DNA of 64,000 nt from Flavobacterium sp. KACC 22763 (GTDB lineage: Bacteria > Bacteroidota > Bacteroidia > Flavobacteriales > Flavobacteriaceae), in the NCBI RefSeq assembly GCF_028736155.1, contig NZ_CP117879.1, positions 1,178,001-1,242,000 of the forward strand, in the 5' to 3' direction. A program made the translations under genes and the position numbers. Each line of letters starts with the position of its first letter. Position 1 is the first letter of the stretch. This document shows positions 7,140-14,830 of the stretch, one piece after another. The notes under the pieces were generated by a model that was not told the origin of the DNA, made no database searches, and was given only the letters and a program-made list of their open reading frames with translations.

Positions 7140-8502
7140 AATTGCTGGTGAGCATTATAAAAGCCTACAGCAACATCTTTTTCCCGGAGACGGGAAAGAG
7201 GCTGTTGCGGTAGCTTTATGTGGAAGGTATGAAAGAGATGGTGTATCCATTCTGCTCACTCATCAGATAGAACTCATACCTTATGATGAATGTGAACGTG
7301 AACCTGAATTTGTACATTGGAGAACCCAAAGGATTATTCCCTTTTTAGAACGTGCGGAAAAAGAGAATCTAGCTATTTTGAAGATTCACAGCCATCCTGG
7401 CGGTTATATGCAGTTTTCTGATACCGATGATCAGTCCGATGGTGAGTTGTTTCAATCCGTTTTTGGCTGGTGCGATCATGATGGCGTGCATGGATCAGCA
7501 GTTATGGTGCCTGATGGTCAGGTTTTTGGCAGGGTTTTTACTCCAGCGATGGCAACTTTCGCATTTGATAAGATTTCAGTTGCTGGAGATTCGATCCGCA
7601 TTTTTGACAACAGTACAGTAGAACTGGATGATTTTTCGATACGCACAAGACAGGCATTTGGTGAGGCTACCTACAATCAACTGAAAAAAATGAAAGTTGG
7701 TATTGTTGGATGTTCTGGAACTGGGAGCCCTACAATTGAACAGTTGGTTCGCTTAGGAGTGGGGACTATTGTTATTGTTGATCCTGATACCGTCGAAAGG
7801 AAGAATCTTAACAGGATTTTAAATACCACCAAGCAGGATGCAGACGCTTCTAGGTTTAAAACAGAAGTGCTAGCTGAGACTATTCACAGAATGGATTTGG
7901 GTACTAAAGTTGTTACCTATAGTGTTAATCTCTACGAGAGTCGCGAAGCATTGGACGAGCTCATTACGAGTGATGTTATTTTTGGATGTGTAGACAGTGT
8001 AGATGGCAGACATTTAATAGCGCAGCTGACCAATTTTTATTTGATACCTTTCTTTGATCTAGGAGTACGTCTTGACGCTGACGGAAAAGGAGGTATAAAA
8101 GGAATAACAGCAAGTGTTCATTTTATTAAACCTGGATGTTCGACATTATTTAGCCGTAGATTGTATACACAGGAGAGGCTGTATAGCGAAAATTTAAAGC
8201 GCCAGAATCCGACGGATTTTGAAGATCAACTAAAGCAAGGTTATGTCCATAATGCAAATGTTGACCGTCCTGCAGTAATTAGTATCAACATGCAAATAAG
8301 TGCCATGGCTGTGAATGAATTACTGAATCGCCTGCATTTATTTAAGGATGATGATCCGGAAAATTATGCTAAAATAACGATGGATTATACTGGTGGCTGT
8401 ATTATTAATGAAGCTGAAAGTAATTTTGAACAAGATGTTGCTGCTCAAAAGTGGGTCGGTAGAGGAGATTACAAGCCTTTTTTAAGATTAACCGGATTGT
8501 GA
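7123..8502 (+). CDS. JAMM deubiquitinase-like protease fused to E1/ThiF adenylyltransferase
   Basis: A 459-aa fusion. The N-terminal JAB/JAMM domain (1-150) has a complete metal site: Glu26, H89-S-H91-P, Ser99 and Asp102. The ThiF/E1 domain (about 170-430) has the nucleotide loop GCSGTG at 196-201, Asp220, Arg226 and Asn228 in ERKNLNR, and the acidic GCVDSVDG segment at 288-295. Cys339 in KPGCSTLF is the best-placed candidate for an acyl-carrying Cys. One chain could thus adenylate the Ubl C-terminus and trim or remove Ubl. It overlaps the upstream Ubl-E2 gene and shares one base with the DUF6527 gene, so the three form one translationally coupled operon. Confidence 0.9.
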   Translation: MLYQLRIAGEHYKSLQQHLFPGDGKEAVAVALCGRYERDGVSILLTHQIELIPYDECEREPEFVHWRTQRIIPFLERAEKENLAILKIHSHPGGYMQFSDTDDQSDGELFQSVFGWCDHDGVHGSAVMVPDGQVFGRVFTPAMATFAFDKISVAGDSIRIFDNSTVELDDFSIRTRQAFGEATYNQLKKMKVGIVGCSGTGSPTIEQLVRLGVGTIVIVDPDTVERKNLNRILNTTKQDADASRFKTEVLAETIHRMDLGTKVVTYSVNLYESREALDELITSDVIFGCVDSVDGRHLIAQLTNFYLIPFFDLGVRLDADGKGGIKGITASVHFIKPGCSTLFSRRLYTQERLYSENLKRQNPTDFEDQLKQGYVHNANVDRPAVISINMQISAMAVNELLNRLHLFKDDDPENYAKITMDYTGGCIINEAESNFEQDVAAQKWVGRGDYKPFLRLTGL

Positions 8503-8873
8503 TGAAAAAAATCATAATGTTTTTGAGATGCATCTTTGCAACATTTAGTTCCTATTGGGTGCATATATGCAATATTACAAATTTTGTAGATGCTGCAAAA
8601 TTTAAAATCCAATTTGCTGATGATACTCCAGATGAAATTGTAGAAGGTATTATTTTTATAGTTCAAGATGGTAATTTGCCTGAATCTTTAGCTTTTCAGT
8701 GTCCGTGTGGATGCAAAGCTAAAATAATTTTGAATTTGTTGCCAGATGCAAGCCCTAAATGGAGCTATATTATTGATAAAAAAGGTTTAATTGATATTTA
8801 TCCATCAATTTGGAGAAAAATTGGATGTAAAAGCCATTTTTTTGTGAGGAAAAGTGATGTCAATTGGGTATAA
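8502..8873 (+). CDS. DUF6527 family protein, third gene of the Ubl operon
   Basis: A 123-aa protein. The core CPCGC (Cys67, 69, 71), then LNLLPDASPKWSY, YPSIWRKIGCKSHF with Cys109 and His112, is characteristic of DUF6527. The Cys/His pattern suggests a bound metal ion. DUF6527 genes often sit next to bacterial E1/E2/JAB genes, but their role is unknown; a target-binding or ligase-like role is conjecture. ATG 8502 overlaps the preceding TGA. The first 30 residues are hydrophobic and poorly conserved, so a start further downstream is possible. Confidence 0.8.
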   Translation: MKKIIMFLRCIFATFSSYWVHICNITNFVDAAKFKIQFADDTPDEIVEGIIFIVQDGNLPESLAFQCPCGCKAKIILNLLPDASPKWSYIIDKKGLIDIYPSIWRKIGCKSHFFVRKSDVNWV

Positions 8874-8876
8874 TTT

Positions 8877-8908
8877 AAAAAGTCGCTGTTTTATAACAGT
8901 GGCTTTTT
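8877..8908 (+). terminator. Terminator of the Ubl operon
   Basis: Stem AAAAAGTCGCTGTT/AACAGTGGCTTTTT with one mismatch or wobble and a TTAT loop, directly after the DUF6527 stop and ending in a T run. Confidence 0.8.
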
Positions 8909-8953
8909 CTTTTAATTTATTGTGGGCAGGTATTGTTTTGTGGAGATTTAATT

Positions 8954-9145
8954 TTAATCATTTGTCTTTTTCTTATTCGTATTTTTCTCTAAATAATGTT
9001 GCATATGCATATTAGCCAGCTTTCTAAGAAAATATAATATTTCTTCTGCCTGCTCAACTGTAACACTCATTCCTTCCTTTTTAAGCATTTTCTGTGCTTT
9101 TTCTGGAGATATTTTTCCCTTGTTTTGCTCATCTCTATAATTCAT
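8954..9145 (-). CDS. Small helical protein of the island repeat unit
   Basis: A 63-aa highly charged protein, nearly identical to the product at 21393-21578 and distantly related to that at 2116-2319. It contains KISPEKAQKMLKKEGM, then a helix AEEILYFLRKLAN and a Lys-rich tail. Function is unknown. It is embedded in a duplicated unit of about 540 bp. Differences between the two copies are mostly conservative at protein level, which suggests selection on the product. Confidence 0.65.
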   Translation of the reverse strand: MNYRDEQNKGKISPEKAQKMLKKEGMSVTVEQAEEILYFLRKLANMHMQHYLEKNTNKKKTND

Positions 9146-9322
9146 AATTTAGTTTTTTAGTGTTAAATTATTCTTAATATAAAGATAAGTTAAATGTTTT
9201 TGTACTTGTAAATCAGTATGTTAAGTTTGGTTTAAATCCTGACTAGTCACCTCTACAGGATGTCTAAACCGTCAATTTAAGTGAGGTAAAACGTGTTAAA
9301 ATGTAATAAAAAGCATAAAAAA

Positions 9323-9348
9323 AACGCTAAAACATACGTTTTAACGTT
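9323..9348. terminator. Hairpin inside duplicated unit, copy A
   Basis: 11-bp stem (one mismatch) AACGCTAAAAC/GTTTTAACGTT with a 4-nt loop and A/T runs on both sides. It is placed relative to the GTGAC motif as a tRNA terminator would be. Confidence 0.65.
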
Positions 9349-9741
9349 TTTTTAGTAGTGACGGGGACAGGACAAATTACAACATCATTTTTGGATGATT
9401 TGAAGAGATTGGCTTACTATATGTAGTGTCTGTCTTCCATTGGCTATGTAAATTTGGTTTAGATGTCCTGTTGGGGATTGATGTAAAAATCTGTTTAATT
9501 CCAAAATAATTCGTAGATAAATATTCTAAGATAATTGTTTATTTAAAAATAGACACATGGAAAATTTATAGCAAAAAGAAATCAAGTATAATTGGGCAAA
9601 AAAACAAATGGTTACAATTATCTCAGTAGACTTAATTTAAGAGAAAAGGCAATTAGTGATTCTTTGTCAGTTGATAAAATTCCTAACTTCGTTTTTATTA
9701 TAATTGCAAAACCAAAATTTGTAAAAAAACTGACTGTAATA

Positions 9742-10188
9742 ATGACTTCGAAATTTATTTTATTTTTTATTTTAACATTAACAACTTGTTTTAGCCAAAA
9801 TATTACGGATCCTTTGCCAACCGCTGAAAAAGAACTTAATGAATGCATTAAAGCCAATAGCAAGGAAGAGTTAAATTGCAGAAAAGAATACTATCATGAA
9901 CTTCAGTTCTGGGAAACAGAAGTTTTTAATGCTGTTTTAGAAATTGTTTATGGAAATAGAACTGAAGAAGAAAGAGCAGCATTTGAAAAAAAACAAGCGG
10001 AATGGAAAGAGACAACATATTATTATTTTGCAAAGACCATGAAGGAGTTTCAAGTGAAGCATCCTGGTAAATTTGTGTGGGATAATGATTCTGCTTTAAA
10101 ACTCGATGCCAGAATCTTTTATCAAAAAAATGCCAAATATTATACAGATAGGATTTCTTATTTATTAAGTTTAGTAAAAAAGAAATAA
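9742..10188 (+). CDS. Secreted protein, possibly LprI/DUF1311-like
   Basis: A 148-aa protein starting at ATG 9742. It opens with a signal peptide (TSKFILFFILTLTTCFSQ, cleavage around residue 20). The mature part has two Cys (in ELNECIKAN and ELNCRKEYY), an Asn/Glu-rich helical core and a Lys-rich C-terminus. Spacing of the cysteines and the LNxxY-like pattern recall LprI-type lysozyme inhibitor domains, but the resemblance is weak. Upstream in-frame codons exist, yet the signal peptide fixes this start. It is the first of three secreted-protein genes on this strand. Confidence 0.6.
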   Translation: MTSKFILFFILTLTTCFSQNITDPLPTAEKELNECIKANSKEELNCRKEYYHELQFWETEVFNAVLEIVYGNRTEEERAAFEKKQAEWKETTYYYFAKTMKEFQVKHPGKFVWDNDSALKLDARIFYQKNAKYYTDRISYLLSLVKKK

Positions 10189-10230
10189 AGGTTGTCAGAC
10201 AAAATTTACTAATTTTAAAAAATAAAAAGG

Positions 10231-11520
10231 TTGTTAATTACAAATAGCTATTCATCAAAAAAGAGTAAAAAACAGAGAATTTATTTTACTGTATTCTCAT
10301 TTATTTTGCCTTTTTTCCATACAATCTTGGCTCAAGATGCAAATAAATACACATTAATTCCTGATATTAATTTTGAAAAAGCTTTAAGGGATTCTGGTTA
10401 TGATGATGGTGTACCAGACGGAAAAGTTCTTACTGCTGATATTGCAAAAGTAACGGAACTTCATCTTAGAAATCGTGATATAAAAGATTTAACCGGTATA
10501 AATGATTTTGTTTCATTAAAGAAACTAATTTGTTTAGAAAATAAGCTAACCAAGTTGGATTTATCTGATAATTTGGCATTAACCACTTTGAATTGTGAAG
10601 AAAACAAATTAACCATATTGAATATTAGCAGAAATGAAGCTCTGATATCTTTGAATTGTTCAAATAACAGGATAACTGCATTAGATTTAAAGCAAAGTGT
10701 GAAATTGACATCTTTAAGTTGTGAGAGAAATCAATTAGATGAACTAGATGTTTCTAAAAATATAAGTTTGCGTGAATTGCGATGCGGAAAAAATAAATTA
10801 ATTTCCTTAGATATAAGCAGAAATATAGTTTTAGCTAATTTTTACTGCAATACCAATCAGTTAAAGACATTAGATTTATCACATAATATTAATTTGATGT
10901 CATTCGGATGTTCTGAAAATCAAATAACAGATATAGATCTTTCGGCAAATCTTTATTTGTCGAATTTTTCTTGTAGTAATAATCCATTGAACAAGTTAGA
11001 TCTAACACATAATATTTATTTGAGTTATTTAGTTTGTATGAATACGCCATTGACCAACTTGGATTTAAGCAAAAATATTGCTTTGAATAAAGCGTATTTA
11101 GACGAAAATAAACTGAACTCTCTTGATGTCTCAAAAAATATAAATTTAACGTACTTGAGCTGCTATAAAAATCAGCTGCTTAAATTAAATGTATCCAACG
11201 CTCCATTAAACGAATTGGTTTGTTATAGCAACAAGTTGGTTGCCCTTGATGTAAGCCAAAATCCATTATTGCTCAGTTTGACTTGTTCAAACAATCAGTT
11301 GGTTAGTTTGGATATTTCGCAAAACCCGAAAATATATGCGCTCTATTGCAACTCAAATTCACTTACGAGTTTGAATATTAGTAATGGAAACAATCAAAAC
11401 CTGAATTTTCATGCCTATTTTAATCCCAACCTTAAATGTATTCAAACGGACAAAAATATAGTTCCTCATTTTAACTGGCGGAAAGATGGAATCGCTAATT
11501 ATAGCTCAAATTGTAAATAA
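10231..11520 (+). CDS. Secreted leucine-rich-repeat protein
   Basis: A 429-aa protein. The N-terminus has a basic stretch and a hydrophobic signal segment (YFTVFSFILPFFHTILAQ). Next come a short EF-hand-like DSGYDDGVPDGKV segment and about fourteen LRR units of 21 residues with the consensus LxxLxCxxNxLxxLDLSxNxx. Such repeats form extracellular solenoids used for binding. No ATG lies before the signal segment, so translation probably starts at TTG 10231. No Por secretion C-terminal domain is seen. It is 42 bp downstream of the previous secreted-protein gene. Confidence 0.8.
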   Translation: MLITNSYSSKKSKKQRIYFTVFSFILPFFHTILAQDANKYTLIPDINFEKALRDSGYDDGVPDGKVLTADIAKVTELHLRNRDIKDLTGINDFVSLKKLICLENKLTKLDLSDNLALTTLNCEENKLTILNISRNEALISLNCSNNRITALDLKQSVKLTSLSCERNQLDELDVSKNISLRELRCGKNKLISLDISRNIVLANFYCNTNQLKTLDLSHNINLMSFGCSENQITDIDLSANLYLSNFSCSNNPLNKLDLTHNIYLSYLVCMNTPLTNLDLSKNIALNKAYLDENKLNSLDVSKNINLTYLSCYKNQLLKLNVSNAPLNELVCYSNKLVALDVSQNPLLLSLTCSNNQLVSLDISQNPKIYALYCNSNSLTSLNISNGNNQNLNFHAYFNPNLKCIQTDKNIVPHFNWRKDGIANYSSNCK

Positions 11521-11591
11521 ATAACTTATTAAGTAAGAAATTTACGAATTTTTTAGTTTTTGAATTAACACTTTGTCACAATAAATATATT

Positions 11592-12689
11592 ATGAAAATT
11601 AAAAATATAGTAATACTAATTTTAATATTGCCTTTTTTTTCTTTTAAGTCATTTGCAAATAAGAGAGAAGGAAAAATAACGGCTGACCTTTCTCCAATTA
11701 AAAATTATTTTGATCATGTCGTAATAAAAATGACAGGCTATGCAGAATTTGGAGATTCTGTCGAGACAATTGATACCATAAAGGCTATAGGAGGGAAATT
11801 TGAGTATCATTTTTCTGTACCGGAAACAAGAATGACAACTATTGTGCTGTTAAAAAATAATGAAGAAATAACTGATCTTGCAGTCAAAGACGCAGCGCTT
11901 TCTGAGGAGTATGGCTATGATGGAGAGTTTTTAGTTGGAAACGAGGATATAAAACTCAGTTGTACCTATCCCGAGTGGCTTGGAATGCCTTATGTTCAAG
12001 TTTCCTCTATAGGTTTAAAAGAGCACAAGTTGTACAGTTGGTTGAATACACATGATTTAAATTATCACTATGTAAATAAAGATTTTATTAAAAAACATCC
12101 TGATAGTTACAGTGTATTGCAGGCCGTTTATTTTCAAAGAGGAAGTTTGCAAACGGATGATATCGCTAGCATGATCGAATTGTTTTCTGATGAATTGAAA
12201 AATTCTGGAAGTTATGCTGCCATAAAAAAATACCTAAGTAAAATAAAAATGCTGCAAAAAGGTGAATTTGCAACAAGCTTTAATTGGTTTGATGTGAATG
12301 GGGTTGCATATGATTTTAAATCGGTTTTAAATGGCAAAAAATACGTGCTAGTTGTTTTCTGGTCAAGTGATTGCGAGTCGTGCAGGTATGAGATCAAATT
12401 TGCAAAAAATATAGAACAGCGATATGGAGATAAAGTCAGCATCGTTTATTTAAGTATTGACACTGATTTTCAAAAATGGAAACAAGCAGTTGAAGAAGAA
12501 AAAATGACTTGGTATAATTTGTCAGGACTTCCAAACAGTAAAAAGACCGTCGCAGAAAATTATTATACTGATTACGCTCCAGAATTTCTATTACTTGACA
12601 CCGAAGGAAAATCATTAATACCGAATAGCTGCCATCTATTTTTTGAAATTGATAGTTTCTTTAAAAACGAATTGAATCTTTCCAAATAG
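11592..12689 (+). CDS. TlpA-like thioredoxin-fold protein with DUF4369-like N-terminus
   Basis: A 365-aa exported protein with an N-terminal signal peptide (KNIVILILILPFFSFKSFA). Residues about 25-150 form a beta-rich region like DUF4369; about 230-365 are a TlpA/ResA-type thioredoxin fold with the redox pair Cys-Glu-Ser-Cys in WSSDCESCRYE and a later APEFLLLD strand with Pro. In Bacteroidetes such proteins handle disulfide exchange in the periplasm. It stands 71 bp after the LRR gene. Confidence 0.8.
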   Translation: MKIKNIVILILILPFFSFKSFANKREGKITADLSPIKNYFDHVVIKMTGYAEFGDSVETIDTIKAIGGKFEYHFSVPETRMTTIVLLKNNEEITDLAVKDAALSEEYGYDGEFLVGNEDIKLSCTYPEWLGMPYVQVSSIGLKEHKLYSWLNTHDLNYHYVNKDFIKKHPDSYSVLQAVYFQRGSLQTDDIASMIELFSDELKNSGSYAAIKKYLSKIKMLQKGEFATSFNWFDVNGVAYDFKSVLNGKKYVLVVFWSSDCESCRYEIKFAKNIEQRYGDKVSIVYLSIDTDFQKWKQAVEEEKMTWYNLSGLPNSKKTVAENYYTDYAPEFLLLDTEGKSLIPNSCHLFFEIDSFFKNELNLSK

Positions 12690-12810
12690 ATATAGGAAAT
12701 TAAAAACTGGAATTAATTGTTTTTTTGCCTGATTAAGCAGCAAGCAGTAATCGAAGATGGAGCTATTGAAATGCTATTTAAATTAGTGTAGGTATGCTTA
12801 AATGTTTTTT

Positions 12811-12897
12811 AGGAGCTCTTCCCGCTATACCTTTCAATCTTTTGTGCCAAACCCCGACACAAAAGGATTTTCACTGCTATCGGGGCTAGGGCCGCTA
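12811..12897 (-). repeat. Interspersed intergenic repeat, copy 1
   Basis: On the minus strand it begins AGCCCCGATAGCAGTG, has an inner hairpin CTTTTGTG/CACAAAAG (12839-12846 and 12858-12865), and ends with ATAGCGGGAAGAGCTCC. A second copy with the same borders but a different inner hairpin lies at 57541-57600. This shape is familiar from intergenic regions of Flavobacterium genomes. Confidence 0.7.
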
Positions 12898-13065
12898 TGA
12901 AGTCCTGTTTCTTCTTTTGAGAACTGATAGTCCAACCCAATTGTTGCATTAAAAAATCATTGGCAATTCAATGCTGATTCGACAAGTTATTCTCCTGAAA
13001 GTAGAGGTTTTCTTTTTGAAATAGAAGATACGGCAGAACCTTTCTGAGCCTTGCACTGATTTTTC

Positions 13066-13092
13066 AATTGTGCAAGCGATACTTGCACAATT
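13066..13092. repeat. Perfect inverted repeat
   Basis: AATTGTGCAAG (13066-13076) and CTTGCACAATT (13082-13092) flank CGATA. There is no T run on either side and no adjacent gene, so it is more likely an operator relic or the end of a decayed element than a terminator. Confidence 0.5.
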
Positions 13093-13192
13093 ACATGGTA
13101 TCGCATTGGCCGCTTGGTTTTATTTTTAGTTCTGATGCCTTAATATAAAATGCATCGTAGATAGGTTGATAATTTGATTAAAAACAATAAAA

Positions 13193-13226
13193 AAATAGCA
13201 CCAATTGTCTTCAATTGGTGCTATTT
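13193..13226 (-). terminator. Copy of the tRNA-Arg terminator
   Basis: Perfect 15-bp stem AAATAGCACCAATTG/CAATTGGTGCTATTT with a TCTT loop and a minus-strand T run. The tRNA-Arg terminator at 24055-24088 is the same hairpin with two base-pair changes, each compensated on the other arm, and the flank toward GTCAC is also shared. It may now terminate the MerTP operon. Confidence 0.75.
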
Positions 13227-13314
13227 GGCTATGTGGTGACGTTTAGTTCACAATTTACAAATCATTCTATGAACGATTTAAAGAAATTAGCTTATTTTCA
13301 AGTGAATTTGTAAG
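13227..13314 (+). repeat. Dispersed repeat, copy 4 (diverged)
   Basis: After GTGGTGAC it reads, in one frame, SSQFTNHSMNDLKKLAYF and stops shortly after. The other copies read GQITTSFLDDLKKLAYYM in the same place. DNA identity is much lower than among copies 1-3. From here to 13541 nothing else is recognised. Confidence 0.5.
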
Positions 13315-13541
13315 ATAATTATTTTAAAAGTTTGTTGAGAAACGGTTTGTATGTATCGTAAGGGTTAAATGTTAAAAATCGTTAATTCAGTAATAGATGT
13401 GATTTCTTTCATAATAACTTATAGATTTAAGTTGAAGAGAGTGAAAAAAAAATGTCATCAGTAAATTTAAATTATTATTCTTAAAATTTTCTAATCAAAA
13501 TTTGTGCATGATAATCTACTGTCCATTAGAAATTATTCAAT

Positions 13542-13748
13542 TTAGCAACATTTTTTATCTTGCTGAATTGGTGGACATGGCACAGTTCCATAACTGCAAT
13601 ATACACAGCAATCACCTTGATTTGGTTTAAGAGTTTGTTTGCAGTTCTCACATTCGTAAAAAAATTGGCATGCATCAGTTGGCATAGTTTCTTCTTTACT
13701 GTGGGAGCAAAGGGGGCAGGTTATTATTGATTGTAGAACGATTTTCAT
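13542..13748 (-). CDS. GDCCVxC-type putative heavy-metal-binding protein
   Basis: A 68-aa Cys-rich protein. The signature GDCCVYCSYGTVPCPPIQ lies near the C-terminus, preceded by a zinc-ribbon-like CPLCSHSKEE and CENCKQTL. It ends in two Cys. Small proteins with this signature accompany mercury and metal transporters in several phyla. It overlaps the end of merTP by 4 nt, so the two are translationally coupled. A metal carrier role is inferred. Confidence 0.85.
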   Translation of the reverse strand: MKIVLQSIITCPLCSHSKEETMPTDACQFFYECENCKQTLKPNQGDCCVYCSYGTVPCPPIQQDKKCC

Positions 13749-14344
13749 TTTAATTTTTTGTTAGTTACTGTATAGCCTGTTGAATTTATTGCTTTTTCAA
13801 TTTCATTAATACTAGTTTTGGAATTATCAAATTCTACAATTGCGTTACCATTAGTATAATTTACATTTGAATTTATTATTCCAATCAATTTATTCACTTC
13901 GTGATTCACATGTTTTTCACAGCTGGCACAAGTCATTCCGCTAATTGTAAACTCAGCTTTTTGGCTGCTGGTTTTATTGGAGACTAAGATTTTCTTTTCT
14001 GTATTTGAATAAAAAATATTTGAATAGTAAGGAAACGAAAGCAAAAGGGCTGCAAATAGGGTGATAATTACTAAAAACATTTTAGAATTAACGAATTTTG
14101 ATTTTTCTTGTGTATCGCAGTTACAGTCTAACTGCTTTTTAGTTTTCAGCTTTTGATACCAAGAGAAAACAATAATTAAAACAGTCAGGCCGATGAAATA
14201 AGGTCTCATTGGCTCAAGCCATGAAAAAGCAGATGCAATCCCGCTTGTTCCGGCAACGAGTGCTAATATGGGAGTAATACAGCACAATGAAGCAGCTATT
14301 GCTGTAAAAAATCCAGCTCCAATTATTTTATTCTCTGTTTTCAT
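13745..14344 (-). CDS. merTP: Mercuric ion transport protein MerTP (MerT-MerP fusion)
   Basis: A 199-aa inner-membrane protein. The MerT-like part has three membrane segments (about 8-40, 48-64, 88-108) with the vicinal pair Cys21-Cys22 in the first helix and CNC in the cytoplasmic loop. The C-terminal MerP-like HMA domain (about 128-195) has GMTCASC. The family moves Hg(II) inward for reduction. No merA or merB lies in the window, so the substrate or partner may differ. Start overlaps the ArsR-type regulator stop by 4 nt. Confidence 0.85.
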   Translation of the reverse strand: MKTENKIIGAGFFTAIAASLCCITPILALVAGTSGIASAFSWLEPMRPYFIGLTVLIIVFSWYQKLKTKKQLDCNCDTQEKSKFVNSKMFLVIITLFAALLLSFPYYSNIFYSNTEKKILVSNKTSSQKAEFTISGMTCASCEKHVNHEVNKLIGIINSNVNYTNGNAIVEFDNSKTSINEIEKAINSTGYTVTNKKLK

Positions 14345-14697
14345 ATTTTTTCTAAAATTTCGAAGAAAGGTTTTAGCATTTTTTCATATTCGTTTGCCAA
14401 TGAATAAAAAATGGTTTGCGCTTCCCGTTTAGTTTCAATAAGTTTTCTGTCTTTTAGTTTTCGTAAATGCTGCGAAATTGAAGAAATACTCATGTCAAGA
14501 ATATCACTTATGTCACATACACAGAGCTGTTTTTCTTCATAAAGTAAAAAGAGAATTCTTAATCTCACATTATTACCAGCCAATTCAAGCCCATTGGATA
14601 AATAATCAAAAGAGTCATTGAGTTCTAGCACTCTGTCTTTACAGCGGACTATTTGTTTTATATCTGCCTGTTGTCGTATACAAGTTATATCTTCCAT
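14341..14697 (-). CDS. ArsR family metal-responsive regulator of the MerTP operon
   Basis: A 118-aa winged-helix repressor. The metal-sensing motif CVCDI (Cys59 and Cys61) lies at the start of the recognition region, followed by SISSISQHLRKLKDRKLI and the wing TKREAQTIFYSL. ATG 14697 is chosen over upstream in-frame codons because a perfect promoter and operator lie just before it and because the family is about 110-120 residues long. It heads an operon with merTP and the GDCCVxC gene, all overlapping by 4 nt. Confidence 0.87.
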   Translation of the reverse strand: MEDITCIRQQADIKQIVRCKDRVLELNDSFDYLSNGLELAGNNVRLRILFLLYEEKQLCVCDISDILDMSISSISQHLRKLKDRKLIETKREAQTIFYSLANEYEKMLKPFFEILEKI

Positions 14698-14701
14698 AAT
14701 G

Positions 14702-14734
14702 CAAATATATATCATTTGCTTATTTAAGCAAATG
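14702..14734 (-). promoter_or_regulatory. Promoter and operator of the ArsR-merTP operon
   Basis: On the minus strand TTG (14729-14731), 19 bp, TATATTTG (14702-14709). The perfect palindrome CATTTGCTTA-N2-TAAGCAAATG (14713-14734) covers the -33 element and most of the spacer, ideal for ArsR-type repression. Confidence 0.75.
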
Positions 14735-14785
14735 CTAAAATACAAAACATTTGAATTAAATTTATGAATGATTCCTGCGCATAAA

Positions 14786-14812
14786 AAAAGACAACTTTTT
14801 GAGTTGTCTTTT
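14786..14812 (-). terminator. Terminator of the 57-aa Cys-rich protein gene
   Basis: 11-bp stem AAAAGACAACT/AGTTGTCTTTT with a 5-nt loop and a minus-strand T run, 18 bp past the stop codon. Confidence 0.8.
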
Positions 14813-14830
14813 AAGTAGTAACGTGAAATA

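Larger units (their letters stand above)
8954..9490 (-). repeat. Duplicated unit, copy A (small ORF, inverted repeats, hairpin, tRNA-end-like sequence)
   Basis: This unit is closely similar to 21393-21915 in direct orientation. It holds the 63-aa gene, ACAGGATGTCTAAACC (9255-9270), a hairpin, GTGACGGGGACAGGACAAAT (from 9359) and GGTTTAGATGTCCTGT (9456-9471). The first and last motifs are inverted copies of each other (14 of 16 bases). Together with the following unmatched AT-rich DNA to 9741 it accounts for the non-coding stretch here. Confidence 0.8.
12690..13192. other. Gene-free stretch with a genus-type repeat and a hairpin
   Basis: No convincing ORF on either strand. It contains the interspersed repeat at 12811-12897 and the perfect inverted repeat at 13066-13092. 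Fragments such as the in-frame run around 12960-13040 look like coding debris but match nothing I recognise. Confidence 0.5.

Noticed and set aside
9592..9741. Upstream coding extension of the secreted protein at 9742
   Set aside because: The signal peptide begins at ATG 9742; the 50 codons before it are AT-rich and of no recognisable character.
13066..13092. Insertion sequence terminal repeats
   Set aside because: The arms are only 5 bp apart, with no transposase or target duplication nearby.
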